64,000 nucleotides of DNA from Streptomyces formicae. Lineage in GTDB: Bacteria; Actinomycetota; Actinomycetes; Streptomycetales; Streptomycetaceae. Below are positions 25,389 through 33,035 of this stretch, piece after piece. A program made the translations under genes and the position numbers. Under the pieces are notes generated by a model that did no database searches, was not told where the DNA came from, and saw nothing but the letters and a program-made list of their open reading frames with translations. Position 1 is the stretch's first letter; each line of letters starts with the position of its first letter. The stretch covers positions 3,884,001-3,948,000 of the forward strand of contig NZ_CP022685.1 in NCBI RefSeq assembly GCF_002556545.1, read 5' to 3'.

Positions 25389-27028
25389 GCGCCGACACCG
25401 AGACGACGTCCCTGGTGGCCTTCACCGCCGTGGTCACCCTCACGCTCCTGCTGTGCGTCCTGACCGGACCCGACAAGGACGACCTCGACGAGTTCTACAC
25501 CGGGTTCGGCGCGCTCTCGCCGATGCGCAACGGCCTCGCCATCGCGGGCGACTACATCTCGGCGGCCACCGTGCTCGGCACCGGCGGCGTGATCGCGCTC
25601 CTCGGGTACGACGGCGTGGTGCTCGCCCTGAGCACGGCGCTCTCCCTGACCCTGCTGATGTTCCTGCTGGCCGAACCCCTGCGCAACGCGGGCCGGTTCA
25701 CCATGGGCGACGTGCTCGCGCGCCGGATGCCGGGTCGCGCGGTCCGCGTCGCCGCGTGCGCGGCGACCCTCGCGGCCCTGCTGCCCCTGATGCTGGTCCA
25801 ACTGGCGGGCGCGGGCGACCTGTTGTCGTTCGTCCTCGGCTTCTCCGGCGAGGGCGCCGAGACCGGCTGTGTCGTCGCGCTCGGCGCCCTGATGATCGGC
25901 TACGCGGCGATCGGCGGCATGAAGGGCACCGCCCTCATCCAGATCCTCAAGATCGTGACGCTGCTCGGCTCCGGCACGGTGGTCGCCGTACTCATACTGC
26001 GCCGCTTCGACTGGGACCCCGGCGCGCTCCTGTCCGCCGCCCAGCACGGCAGCGGCGCGGGCCCCGCCTACCTCCGCTCCGGACTGCAGTTCGCCGAGAG
26101 CCCCGACCCCCGCCTTGACATGATCAGTTCGGAGCTGACGGTGGTGCTCGGCGGGGCGGCGCTGCCGCACGTCACGATGCGGATGTACACCGCGCGCGGC
26201 GCCCGCGAGACGCGCCGCTCGATGTCCTGGGCGGTGGCCTGCGTCTCGCTGTTCGTCCTCGTCATCACCGTCGTCGGCTTCGGCGCGACGGCGCTCGTCG
26301 GCCGGGCCGCGTTCGGCGCCGACCTCTCCACGGCGGAGACCCTGCTCTTCACCACGGTGACCACGGCCCTGTTCCTGACGCTGCTCGCGTCGGTGGCGGG
26401 CATGATCCTCGCCTGCGCCAACTCCCTGGCCCACGACGTCTTCGCGCACGGCCGCCGCGGCGCGGACGGCGGCGGCACGGATGATGACGGCGGCGAGGAC
26501 GGCCGTGGCGTCCTCTCCGCGCGGCGCGAGATGCGGCTGGCCCGCGCCTCCGCGCTGGCCATCGGGGTGCCCGCGATCCTGCTCGCGGTCCTGGTCAAGG
26601 ACCGCAACCTGCAACCGCTCGTCACCCTCTCGTTCTGCCTCGGTGCCTCCGCGCTCGCCCCCGCCCTGGTCTACAGCCTCTTCTGGCGCCGTTTCACCCG
26701 GGCGGGCCTGCTCTGCACCCTGCTCGGCGGCTCGCTCGGCGCCGCGGTCCTGATGACGGGAACCAATCTCGTCTCGGGCACACCGCACGCGGCCTTCCCG
26801 CACCACGACTTCGCCTGGTTCCCTTTCACGACGACGGGCCTCGTCTCCATCCCCCTCGGCTTCTTCCTCGGCTGGCTGGGCACCCGCCTTTCGGACCGGG
26901 GCGACGCGGCGGAGCAGCGTCGGCGGTACGAGGCGGTGGAGGGCCTGATCCTGGCGGGTGCGGCGCCTCAGGTCAGCCGAACTGACCGGGCTGGTAGTCG
27001 CCCGCGGGCATCTGGATCATCACGTTGA
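25385..27028 (+). CDS. sodium:solute symporter, ActP-like (monocarboxylate uptake)
   Basis: 547 aa from the GTG at 25385, which overlaps the DUF485 stop. The SSS family features are clear: DLDEFYTGFGALSPMRNGLAIAGDYISAATVLGTGG and, further on, GYAAIGGMKGTALIQILKIVTLL, with about 13 membrane helices. ActP/MctC relatives take up acetate, pyruvate or propionate. A Gly/Asp loop at about 360-375 (RRGADGGGTDDDGGEDG) is unusual and probably cytoplasmic. The last 56 bases overlap the convergent AhpD-like gene, so the final residues (APQVSRTDRAGSRPRASGSSR) are read through it. Confidence 0.9.
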   Translation: MSADTETTSLVAFTAVVTLTLLLCVLTGPDKDDLDEFYTGFGALSPMRNGLAIAGDYISAATVLGTGGVIALLGYDGVVLALSTALSLTLLMFLLAEPLRNAGRFTMGDVLARRMPGRAVRVAACAATLAALLPLMLVQLAGAGDLLSFVLGFSGEGAETGCVVALGALMIGYAAIGGMKGTALIQILKIVTLLGSGTVVAVLILRRFDWDPGALLSAAQHGSGAGPAYLRSGLQFAESPDPRLDMISSELTVVLGGAALPHVTMRMYTARGARETRRSMSWAVACVSLFVLVITVVGFGATALVGRAAFGADLSTAETLLFTTVTTALFLTLLASVAGMILACANSLAHDVFAHGRRGADGGGTDDDGGEDGRGVLSARREMRLARASALAIGVPAILLAVLVKDRNLQPLVTLSFCLGASALAPALVYSLFWRRFTRAGLLCTLLGGSLGAAVLMTGTNLVSGTPHAAFPHHDFAWFPFTTTGLVSIPLGFFLGWLGTRLSDRGDAAEQRRRYEAVEGLILAGAAPQVSRTDRAGSRPRASGSSR

Positions 27029-27446
27029 CGCGGTTGTAGGCGTTGATGAGGGCGATCATCGACACCAGGGCGGCGAGCTGGTCCTCGTCGTAGTGCTTGG
27101 CCGCGTTCGCCCACGCCTCGTCGGTGACCCCACCGGCCGCGTCCGCGACGCGGGTGCCCTGCTCGGTGAGTTCGAGGGCGGCGCGCTCGGCGTCGGTGAA
27201 CACGGTGGCCTCGCGCCAGGCGGCGATCAGGTTGAGGCGCACCGAGGTCTCGCCCGCGTGCGCGGCGTCCTTGGTGTGCATGTCGGTGCAGAAGCCGCAG
27301 CCGTTGATCTGGCTGGCGCGGATCTTCACCAGCTCCTGCGTGGCGGCGGGCAGCGGCGATTCGCCGATCGCCTTGCCCGCGGCATTCAGGTGCTTGATGA
27401 GCTTGCCGGCGACGGGGTTGGTGAAGAGGTTCAGCCGAGCTTCCAT
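26973..27446 (-). CDS. AhpD-like carboxymuconolactone decarboxylase family protein
   Basis: 157 aa, ATG start. The CxxC redox centre is in NGCGFCTDMHTKDA (Cys50 and Cys53), with the downstream His that completes the AhpD-type E-x-C-x-x-C-x-x-x-H site. Such proteins reduce peroxides with thiol donors. No ahpC or oxyR gene lies beside it. A GGTG-TAAT-CACC palindrome 20-30 bases ahead of the start may be an operator. It overlaps the symporter gene 3' end by 56 bp. Confidence 0.92.
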   Translation of the reverse strand: MEARLNLFTNPVAGKLIKHLNAAGKAIGESPLPAATQELVKIRASQINGCGFCTDMHTKDAAHAGETSVRLNLIAAWREATVFTDAERAALELTEQGTRVADAAGGVTDEAWANAAKHYDEDQLAALVSMIALINAYNRVNVMIQMPAGDYQPGQFG

Positions 27447-27563
27447 GGTGCGCTCCCAGTGTCCTGGCCGGTGATTACACCTACTTGACGGATCGGGCGG
27501 CGTGAATGTGACAGGGCGGGGGTGAGGCTTTCTGACGGCGGGTTCTTCGGGTGCGGGTGCGTC

Positions 27564-27720
27564 GTGGTTGCTCGCGCAGTTCCCCGCGCCCCTAAAACCG
27601 CGCCCTGCGGGCGCGCCCCGCCAGGGGCGCGGGGAACTGCGCGCTCAGCCACACACAGCCTGCGGCCAACACACCGGGGGCGCCCCTTCAGGGGCGCGGG
27701 GAACTGCGCGACAAGCCCCC
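27564..27720. repeat. long inverted repeat plus an extra copy of the dispersed palindrome
   Basis: GTGGTTGCTCGCGCAGTTCC... at 27564-27593 is mirrored by ...GGAACTGCGCGCTCAGCCAC at 27624-27653, agreeing at about 26 of 30 positions, with an inner GCGCCC/GGGCGC hairpin in the loop. A third partial copy (CGCCCCTTCAGGGGCGCGGG and on) ends near 27720. It fills most of the 325-bp space between the AhpD-like gene (27446) and the coiled-coil gene (27772), just 3' of the latter. Confidence 0.8.
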
Positions 27721-27771
27721 ACCGGCCCGCGGTCAGAACACGGCGGGGCGGCCCCCCTCAAGACCCCGCGC

Positions 27772-28674
27772 TCACGGGGTGTCCTCCACCGGCGCCCGGC
27801 CCGTCAGGGCCGCAAGACTGCTGCGTACGTGATCCATGTGAGCCCGCACCTCATCCCACTCCTCACCGTGCTCACGAAGCACCCGCTCCGTCTCACGAGC
27901 AATCCGCTCCTCCCGCAACGTCGCCTCCGCGATCACCTCCGCGCCGCGCGCCTCGGCGTCCTCCTGGCCGTGCCGCGCCGACTCCGCCGCCTCCGCGAGG
28001 GCCCGCTCCGCCTCGCCGAGCCGCGCCTGCGCCGCCGCGACGAGCTCCGCCTCGCGGGCCTGCTCAGCGGACTCGCGCTCGGCGATCTGCCGCTCGGCGG
28101 CCTCCCAGCGCTCGGCGTGCTCCTTCTCCTGGTCGGCGAGGATGCCCTCGGTGCGCTGCCGCATCTCGCGCAGCACGGCGAGCGCCTCACCGCGCCACTC
28201 CTTCACGTCACGCCGGGCCCCGACGCGCTCCTCGTCCGCGGTGGCGCGGTCCGCGAGCAGCCGCCGCTCCGCCCACTCGTCGACGGCGGCGCCCACCCGG
28301 TCGGCGTACCCGCGCGCGGCATCCGCGGCCGCGCGCGCGTCGGCCTCCGCCTCGTCCGTCATGCGCTGTGCGTCGGCGTCGGCAACGGCGTGCAGGGCGG
28401 CCGCCTCCGTCTCGGCGAGCGCCAGGATCTGCCGGGCCCGCTCGCCGAGGGTCTCGTACGTCTGGGGGGCGAGCCGCGACACCACGTCGCGCAGGTGCTC
28501 GGCCTGCACCTCCATGTCCTTGGCCAGGACGGTCAGCCGGGCGGCGCGCTCCCACGCCCCGTCCCGCTCCCGGGAAAGACCGGCGGCGAACGCCTCCACC
28601 TGCTCGGGACGGTAGCCACGACCCCGCACGGTGACGAAGCCGTGCGGCGACGACGATGCACCGCTGCTGCTCAT
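27772..28674 (-). CDS. DivIVA-like coiled-coil protein ('cellulose-binding protein' annotation)
   Basis: 300 aa from the ATG at 28672-28674, with GAGAGGGG ahead. Residues 10-30 carry HGFVTVRGRGYRPEQVEAFAAG, the DivIVA/Wag31-type GY-x-x-x-Q-V-x-x-F motif. Nearly everything after residue 35 is a long Glu/Ala/Arg coiled coil (EKEHAERWEAAERQIAERESAEQ and similar). Relatives in streptomycetes are part of, or resemble, the polarisome and filament-forming proteins Scy, FilP and DivIVA. The old 'cellulose-binding' label has no support in the sequence. It is upstream of an LCP gene on the same strand, which fits a polar wall-growth role (inference). Confidence 0.85.
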   Translation of the reverse strand: MSSSGASSSPHGFVTVRGRGYRPEQVEAFAAGLSRERDGAWERAARLTVLAKDMEVQAEHLRDVVSRLAPQTYETLGERARQILALAETEAAALHAVADADAQRMTDEAEADARAAADAARGYADRVGAAVDEWAERRLLADRATADEERVGARRDVKEWRGEALAVLREMRQRTEGILADQEKEHAERWEAAERQIAERESAEQAREAELVAAAQARLGEAERALAEAAESARHGQEDAEARGAEVIAEATLREERIARETERVLREHGEEWDEVRAHMDHVRSSLAALTGRAPVEDTP

Positions 28675-28793
28675 CCTTGGATCCCCTCTCCGACGTACCT
28701 CGCACGTACAGCGCGATTGGCGCACATCTTGATGGATCAAGCGGAAGCGCTCATAACGCGACACTCCGCCCACTCCACCCGGTCAAGGATGCG

Positions 28794-29771
28794 TCAATTG
28801 GCGCCGGAAGTCGGAATCGGGGTGTCATTCCTGAGCGCATCGAAGAGCCGGTCGGCCTTGACCGGGTCCCACACGACGACATCGCCGACCCCGGCGATCT
28901 CCGGCTCGCTCGCCACGGGCACGGTCGTGGTGGCCCCCGAACCGCCCGAGAGCCCCTCCATCGCGAGGCCCATCCTGGCCAGTGCCCCCACCCCGGTGTC
29001 CGTGTCGACGGTGAGCGCGTCGAGCGAGGCGCTCAGGAAGGGAATCAGCTTCCACGGCGGCAGCAGCACCGGCACGCTCACGGCCTTCTCGGCGACCGCG
29101 CTCACCAACTGCCGCTGGCGCTTCACCCGGCCGAGGTCCCCCTCGGGGTCGGAGTACCTGGCCCGTACGTACTGGAGCGCCTGGACCCCGTCCATGCGCT
29201 GACACCCCGCACCGAAGTCCGCCCCCGACTTCTCGTCGCGCAGACCCCCTTCGGGTACGCAGATGCGGACACCGCCCAACGCGTCCACCACGTCCACGAA
29301 GCCGAGGAAGTTCACCTCGCCGTAGTGGTCGAGGCGGAGCCCTGTGGCCTGTTCGACGGTGCGGGTGAGCAGCGGGGCGCCGCCGATCGCGTACGCGGAG
29401 TTGATCTTCCCCTTGCCGTGCCCGGGGATGGCGACGTACGAGTCACGCGGGATCGACACGAGGTACGGCCCGCTGTCGCCGTGGTGCAGGACCATGATCG
29501 TGTCGGTGTTGAGCCCCTGGTCGTTGCCGACGTGGAGCTTCTTGCGCTGTTCGGGGGTGAGCGAGGAGCGGCTGTCGGACCCGATGAGCAGCCAGTCGGT
29601 GCCCGCGCCCCGGTCCGGACGCCCCTCGTACGCCGCGAAGGCGTCGGTGGTCCGCAGCCGCGCCCCGGCCCAGAAATAGAGCCCGACCCCGTACGCGGCA
29701 ACCAGCACGACCAACGCGACCAGCCCCAGCACAAGCCGCTTGGGCCACCGCCGCTTCCCCTTCTCCACCAT
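28794..29771 (-). CDS. LytR-CpsA-Psr family glycopolymer transferase
   Basis: 325 aa. A basic cytoplasmic start (KGKRRWPKR) and one membrane helix (LVLGLVALVVLVAAYGVGLYF) lead to the external catalytic domain: DWLLIGSDSRS (Asp for metal), NTDTIMVLHH, VSIPRDSYVAIPGHGKGKINSAYAIGG (conserved Arg residues) and YVRARYSDPEGDLGRVKRQRQ. LCP enzymes attach teichoic-type or other anionic polymers to peptidoglycan. Its stop lies about 120 bp ahead of the coiled-coil gene on the same strand. Confidence 0.94.
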   Translation of the reverse strand: MVEKGKRRWPKRLVLGLVALVVLVAAYGVGLYFWAGARLRTTDAFAAYEGRPDRGAGTDWLLIGSDSRSSLTPEQRKKLHVGNDQGLNTDTIMVLHHGDSGPYLVSIPRDSYVAIPGHGKGKINSAYAIGGAPLLTRTVEQATGLRLDHYGEVNFLGFVDVVDALGGVRICVPEGGLRDEKSGADFGAGCQRMDGVQALQYVRARYSDPEGDLGRVKRQRQLVSAVAEKAVSVPVLLPPWKLIPFLSASLDALTVDTDTGVGALARMGLAMEGLSGGSGATTTVPVASEPEIAGVGDVVVWDPVKADRLFDALRNDTPIPTSGAN

Positions 29772-29858
29772 GCCCGCATGATCGGGCCACCCAACCGATT
29801 ACGCAGTTCGAACGCCCCCTCGGGGAGCAGCTTCGAGGGGGCATGGGGAGCATTCCCA

Positions 29859-30178
29859 GGGACGCGGGGAACTCCGCAGGCTCCCTTAGGCGCGCGGGGA
29901 ACGACGCAGGCTTCCTTAGGCGCGCGGGGAACTGCGCAGGCTTCCTTGGGGGCGCGGGGAACTGCGCAATCTTTTAGGGGCGCGAGGAACGACGCAGGCT
30001 TCCTTAGGCGCGCAGGGAACGGCGCAGGCTTCCTTGGGGGCGCGGGGAACTGCGCAATCTTTAGGCTCGCGGGGAACGGCGCAGGCTTTCTTAGGGGCGC
30101 GGGGAACGGCGCAATCTTTGGGGGCGCGGGGAACGGCGCAGGCTCTTAGGGGCGCGGGGAACTGCGCGACCAGCCACA
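29859..30178. repeat. array of eleven 27-30 bp direct repeats
   Basis: Units follow the pattern GGGGCGCGGGGAACnGCGCA plus GGCTTCCTTA or ATCTTT(TA/G), repeated head to tail 11 times with small changes (GAACTGC, GAACGAC, GAACGGC). The last unit ends in GCGACCAGCCAC, like the single dispersed elements. There are no unique spacers between units. The array fills the space between the LCP gene start and the deaminase/SUKH gene stop at 30203. Confidence 0.9.
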
Positions 30179-30202
30179 GCCCACCCGCACCCGAAAGAAC
30201 AC

Positions 30203-33028
30203 CTACAACAACCCGTCCCACATCTGCTCAAGAAGCACAGACCACCAACTCTCCGGCGAAGCCAAAGCGGCAGCGTCAAGCGCGGCCAACTGATTCTGGA
30301 AGTCCACAGTCCACCGCCCGGCCTGCTCCTGATTGAGACCGAACCGCAGACGCCACATCCGCCCCAACAGAGCCATACAGCGCGCGAACTCGGGCAACCC
30401 CGTGTTCACGAACTGCGGCGGCACCGGCGCCCCGCCGGCCCCCGCCTCCACCGGCACGGCAACGATGTTCGCCGTCCCGTACTGGACACAGAGCGCACGC
30501 CCGAAGTCGCTGCCCATGACCAGGTACGAGCCCGCGTCGGAGGCCGCCTGCACCCCCCGCTCCTGCGCCAGCTCCGCCAGCGTCGGCACGGGCCGCCCCG
30601 GCTGGGCCTGCGCCCAGAAGAACGGGCCGAAGTCGACGGGCAGACCCGCCACCACGAGGACGTGCGCCACGATGTCCGGCACGCCCTGCCGGGACACCGC
30701 GCGCTGGTCGAAGCGGAAGATGCCGGGCCCGAACGCCGCGGCCAGCTCCTGTGCGATGCCCTCCGGCGGGATCGCCGGGGCGGGCGGCAGCTGCTGCAAC
30801 GGCGCGCGCACCGGCGCCGGGCGCGCGGGCCCGTCCGCCACCTGGTGCAACTCGCCCTGGTGGGCGAGGAGTTGCTGCATGCCACCCTGACGGGACGCGT
30901 GGTCGGTGCCGTACGGCGCGATGGACGTGATCCGCGCCTGCGGCCAGGTCTCGCGGATCATGCGGGCGCAGTACGCGCCCGGCAGCTCGCAGGACTCCAG
31001 CTCGGTGTGGAGTTCGAGCACCTGCTGCGGCGGCACGTTCATGCCGTGCAGCTCGTGCAGGATCTGCCACTCCGGGTGCGGAGTACCGGGCGCCGAGCGG
31101 CGGATGACCTGCTGCTCGGAGCCGTCGGCCGCGCGGTAGCGAAGGACGGCCTGGTAGCCGGGTCCGACGGTGGGCTGCCCGACGGGCGGCTGCGGATAGC
31201 CGTACGGCTGACCGCCGCCGGGCCCCTGGGGCCCCGGCGCGGGCGGCGGCGGCATGCCGGGCGCACCAGGACCGCCGACCGCGGGCCCCGCCAGCATGGT
31301 CGCGGCGTGGTGGACACCCCCGCCGGGGGGCGGGGTGCTGCCGGGCGGCGGGGCACCGGGAGTTCCGGGCGGGCCGGGCGGCTGAGGTGCGCCAGGGGCG
31401 CCGGGCGCACCAGGAGCCCCGGGGGGCTTTATCCCACCGGGACCGCCCAGGCTCGGGTCGGCCAGCATGGTCGCGGCGTGGTGCACACCACCGGGCGGCG
31501 CACCCGGCACACCGGGCGGGCCAGGAGGCTGCGGCGCACCAGGGGCGCCGGGAGCACCAGGCGGACCGGGCGGACCGGGCGGCTGCGGCGCACCGGGAGC
31601 GCCCGGAGCACCGGGAGGCTTTATCCCACCGGGACCGCCCAGGCTCGGGTCGGCCAGCATCGTCGCGGCATGGTGCACGCCACCCGGCGGCGTCCCGGGC
31701 GAGCCGGGAGGCTGCGGAGCACCAGGGGCCGCGGGCGGCTTGGGCCCGTCGGGGCCGAGCGACGAGACGAGCTGCGTCGGGACGTACCCGCCCGCGGGCG
31801 TGCCCGGCGCACCGGGACCGGAAGGCGGCGGCGTACTCCCCGGAGGCACGCCGGGGACACCCGGCGGGCTGGGCGGCGGGGGCGTGGCGGAACCGGAAGC
31901 CTGCGGCGCGTTGGACCCACCGGGGCCCTGCGGGTAGCCGTACGCCGAAGCGTCCGACGGCGGCGGCGCGGGCGACCCGGCAGGCGGCTGCGGGGGCGGC
32001 GAACCGGCAGGCGGCTGCGGCGCGTTGGACCCACCGGGGCCCTGCGGGTAGCCGTACGCCGAGGAGTCCGGCGGCGGCGGAGCCGGGGTGGACGCACCAG
32101 GGCCCTGCGGATAGCCGTACGCCGAAGCGTCCGACGGCGGCGGCGCGGGCGACCCGGCAGGCGGCTGCGGGGGCGGCGAACCCGCGGGCGGCTGCGGCGC
32201 GTTGGACCCACCCGGGCCCTCCGGCGCGCCAGACGCGCCCGCGCCCGGAGCGGCGGGCGCGCCGCCGAGCGCCGGGGCCAGCGCCGTCTTCGGGAGCTGG
32301 CTGCCCCCGTGCATCAGGGCCGTCTTGGCCTCCGGCGCCACGCTCGGCCTCGGCTGCTCCTCGTCGTCCTCGACGACCAGCGGCGGCGCGAACACCGTCG
32401 CGGGCGCGGGTACCGAGAGGTCCTCGCCGTCGTCGGCGTTGGTGTCCGTACCGGCCCACGGGGTCGCCCCCGCGGGCGTGCCGGGCGACGTCGGGGCCAG
32501 GCCCTCGTCGACCGCGGGCGCGGCGGGCCACGGCGTACCGGCGTCGGGAGCGGCGGGTTCCGATCCGGACGCGGAGTCCGAGGAGGCCGCGGAGTCCGAG
32601 GAGGCCGCGGAGTCCGGAGAGGCCGCGGAGCCCGAGCGCCGGTCGGGGATGCCGAGCTTGTCCGCCGCCTCCTGGAGCCACTCCGGAGGGCTCAGCAGGA
32701 ACGACGTCTGGTTCAGATCCACCCGTTCCGGCGGCGGCGCGGGGGTCGTGTCCTCGGGCGCCGCGTCCGGCAGGCCGTACTCCTCCTCGTACCTGCGGAT
32801 CACCTCGCCCACCGGAAGGCCGGGCCACAGCGTCGCCTCGCCGCTGTCGCGCGCGATGACGAGCCGCTGGCTGCCGCCGTCGGACACCGGACCGTTCTCG
32901 CGGTCCTCGGCCCAGACGACGAAGCCGAGGTCGAACTCCCGTACCCGCACCGCACGGTGCTGGTAGCCGGGCACGTCGCCGTTGATCCACTCCTCGGCGC
33001 GCTCCTGCGCCTGCGCGAAGGTCACCAT
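30203..33028 (-). CDS. multidomain protein: Imm35-like, Pro/Gly linker, deaminase-like, SUKH-4-like
   Basis: 941 aa. The ATG at 33026-33028 was chosen (GGGGGAG ten bases ahead); a TTG two codons earlier is also open. Residues 1-85 (TFAQAQERAEEWINGD ... GSQRLVIARDSG ... GEVIRRYEEEYG) resemble the Imm35/YrhB immunity fold. Residues about 130-620 are a Pro/Gly/Ala-rich repeated linker. About 622-720 looks like a nucleic-acid deaminase: HPE at 651-653 and SCELPGAYC with Cys680 and Cys687, close to the XOO_2897-type pattern. Residues about 750-915 (GSYLVMGSDFGRALCVQYG, FVNTGLPEFARCMALLGRMW) match SUKH-4. It starts 7 bp after the WHH-SUKH gene stop, in one operon. No signal peptide. The fused toxin and immunity domains suggest an internal, self-restrained role. 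Confidence 0.8.
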   Translation of the reverse strand: MVTFAQAQERAEEWINGDVPGYQHRAVRVREFDLGFVVWAEDRENGPVSDGGSQRLVIARDSGEATLWPGLPVGEVIRRYEEEYGLPDAAPEDTTPAPPPERVDLNQTSFLLSPPEWLQEAADKLGIPDRRSGSAASPDSAASSDSAASSDSASGSEPAAPDAGTPWPAAPAVDEGLAPTSPGTPAGATPWAGTDTNADDGEDLSVPAPATVFAPPLVVEDDEEQPRPSVAPEAKTALMHGGSQLPKTALAPALGGAPAAPGAGASGAPEGPGGSNAPQPPAGSPPPQPPAGSPAPPPSDASAYGYPQGPGASTPAPPPPDSSAYGYPQGPGGSNAPQPPAGSPPPQPPAGSPAPPPSDASAYGYPQGPGGSNAPQASGSATPPPPSPPGVPGVPPGSTPPPSGPGAPGTPAGGYVPTQLVSSLGPDGPKPPAAPGAPQPPGSPGTPPGGVHHAATMLADPSLGGPGGIKPPGAPGAPGAPQPPGPPGPPGAPGAPGAPQPPGPPGVPGAPPGGVHHAATMLADPSLGGPGGIKPPGAPGAPGAPGAPQPPGPPGTPGAPPPGSTPPPGGGVHHAATMLAGPAVGGPGAPGMPPPPAPGPQGPGGGQPYGYPQPPVGQPTVGPGYQAVLRYRAADGSEQQVIRRSAPGTPHPEWQILHELHGMNVPPQQVLELHTELESCELPGAYCARMIRETWPQARITSIAPYGTDHASRQGGMQQLLAHQGELHQVADGPARPAPVRAPLQQLPPAPAIPPEGIAQELAAAFGPGIFRFDQRAVSRQGVPDIVAHVLVVAGLPVDFGPFFWAQAQPGRPVPTLAELAQERGVQAASDAGSYLVMGSDFGRALCVQYGTANIVAVPVEAGAGGAPVPPQFVNTGLPEFARCMALLGRMWRLRFGLNQEQAGRWTVDFQNQLAALDAAALASPESWWSVLLEQMWDGLL
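31426..31680. repeat. 192-bp in-gene tandem repeat encoding the HHAATMLADP module
   Basis: GCTTTATCCCACCGGGACCG begins at 31426 and again at 31618, each followed by the same CCCAGGCTCGGGTCGGCCAG stretch and the coding of VHHAATMLADPSLGGPGG. The period of 192 bp is 64 codons, so copying keeps the frame. It lies within the Pro/Gly linker of the deaminase/SUKH-4 gene. Confidence 0.85.
31925..32217. repeat. 177-bp in-gene repeat encoding the GYPQGPGGSNAPQPPAGSPP module
   Basis: The block at 31925-32040 recurs at 32102-32217, 177 bp (59 codons) further on, with few changes; a shorter partial copy begins at 32039. It encodes the SDASAYGYPQGPG and QPPAGSPPPQPPAGSP segments of the low-complexity linker. 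Confidence 0.8.
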
Positions 33029-33035
33029 CGCCAAG

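Noticed and set aside
28794..29771. LCP gene as part of a capsule or teichoic acid cluster
   Set aside because: No glycosyltransferase or polymer-export gene adjoins it; only the coiled-coil gene is co-directional.
29859..30178. CRISPR array
   Set aside because: The repeats are directly adjacent, of varying length (27-30 bp) and without unique spacers, and no cas gene is present. It is an amplified intergenic repeat.
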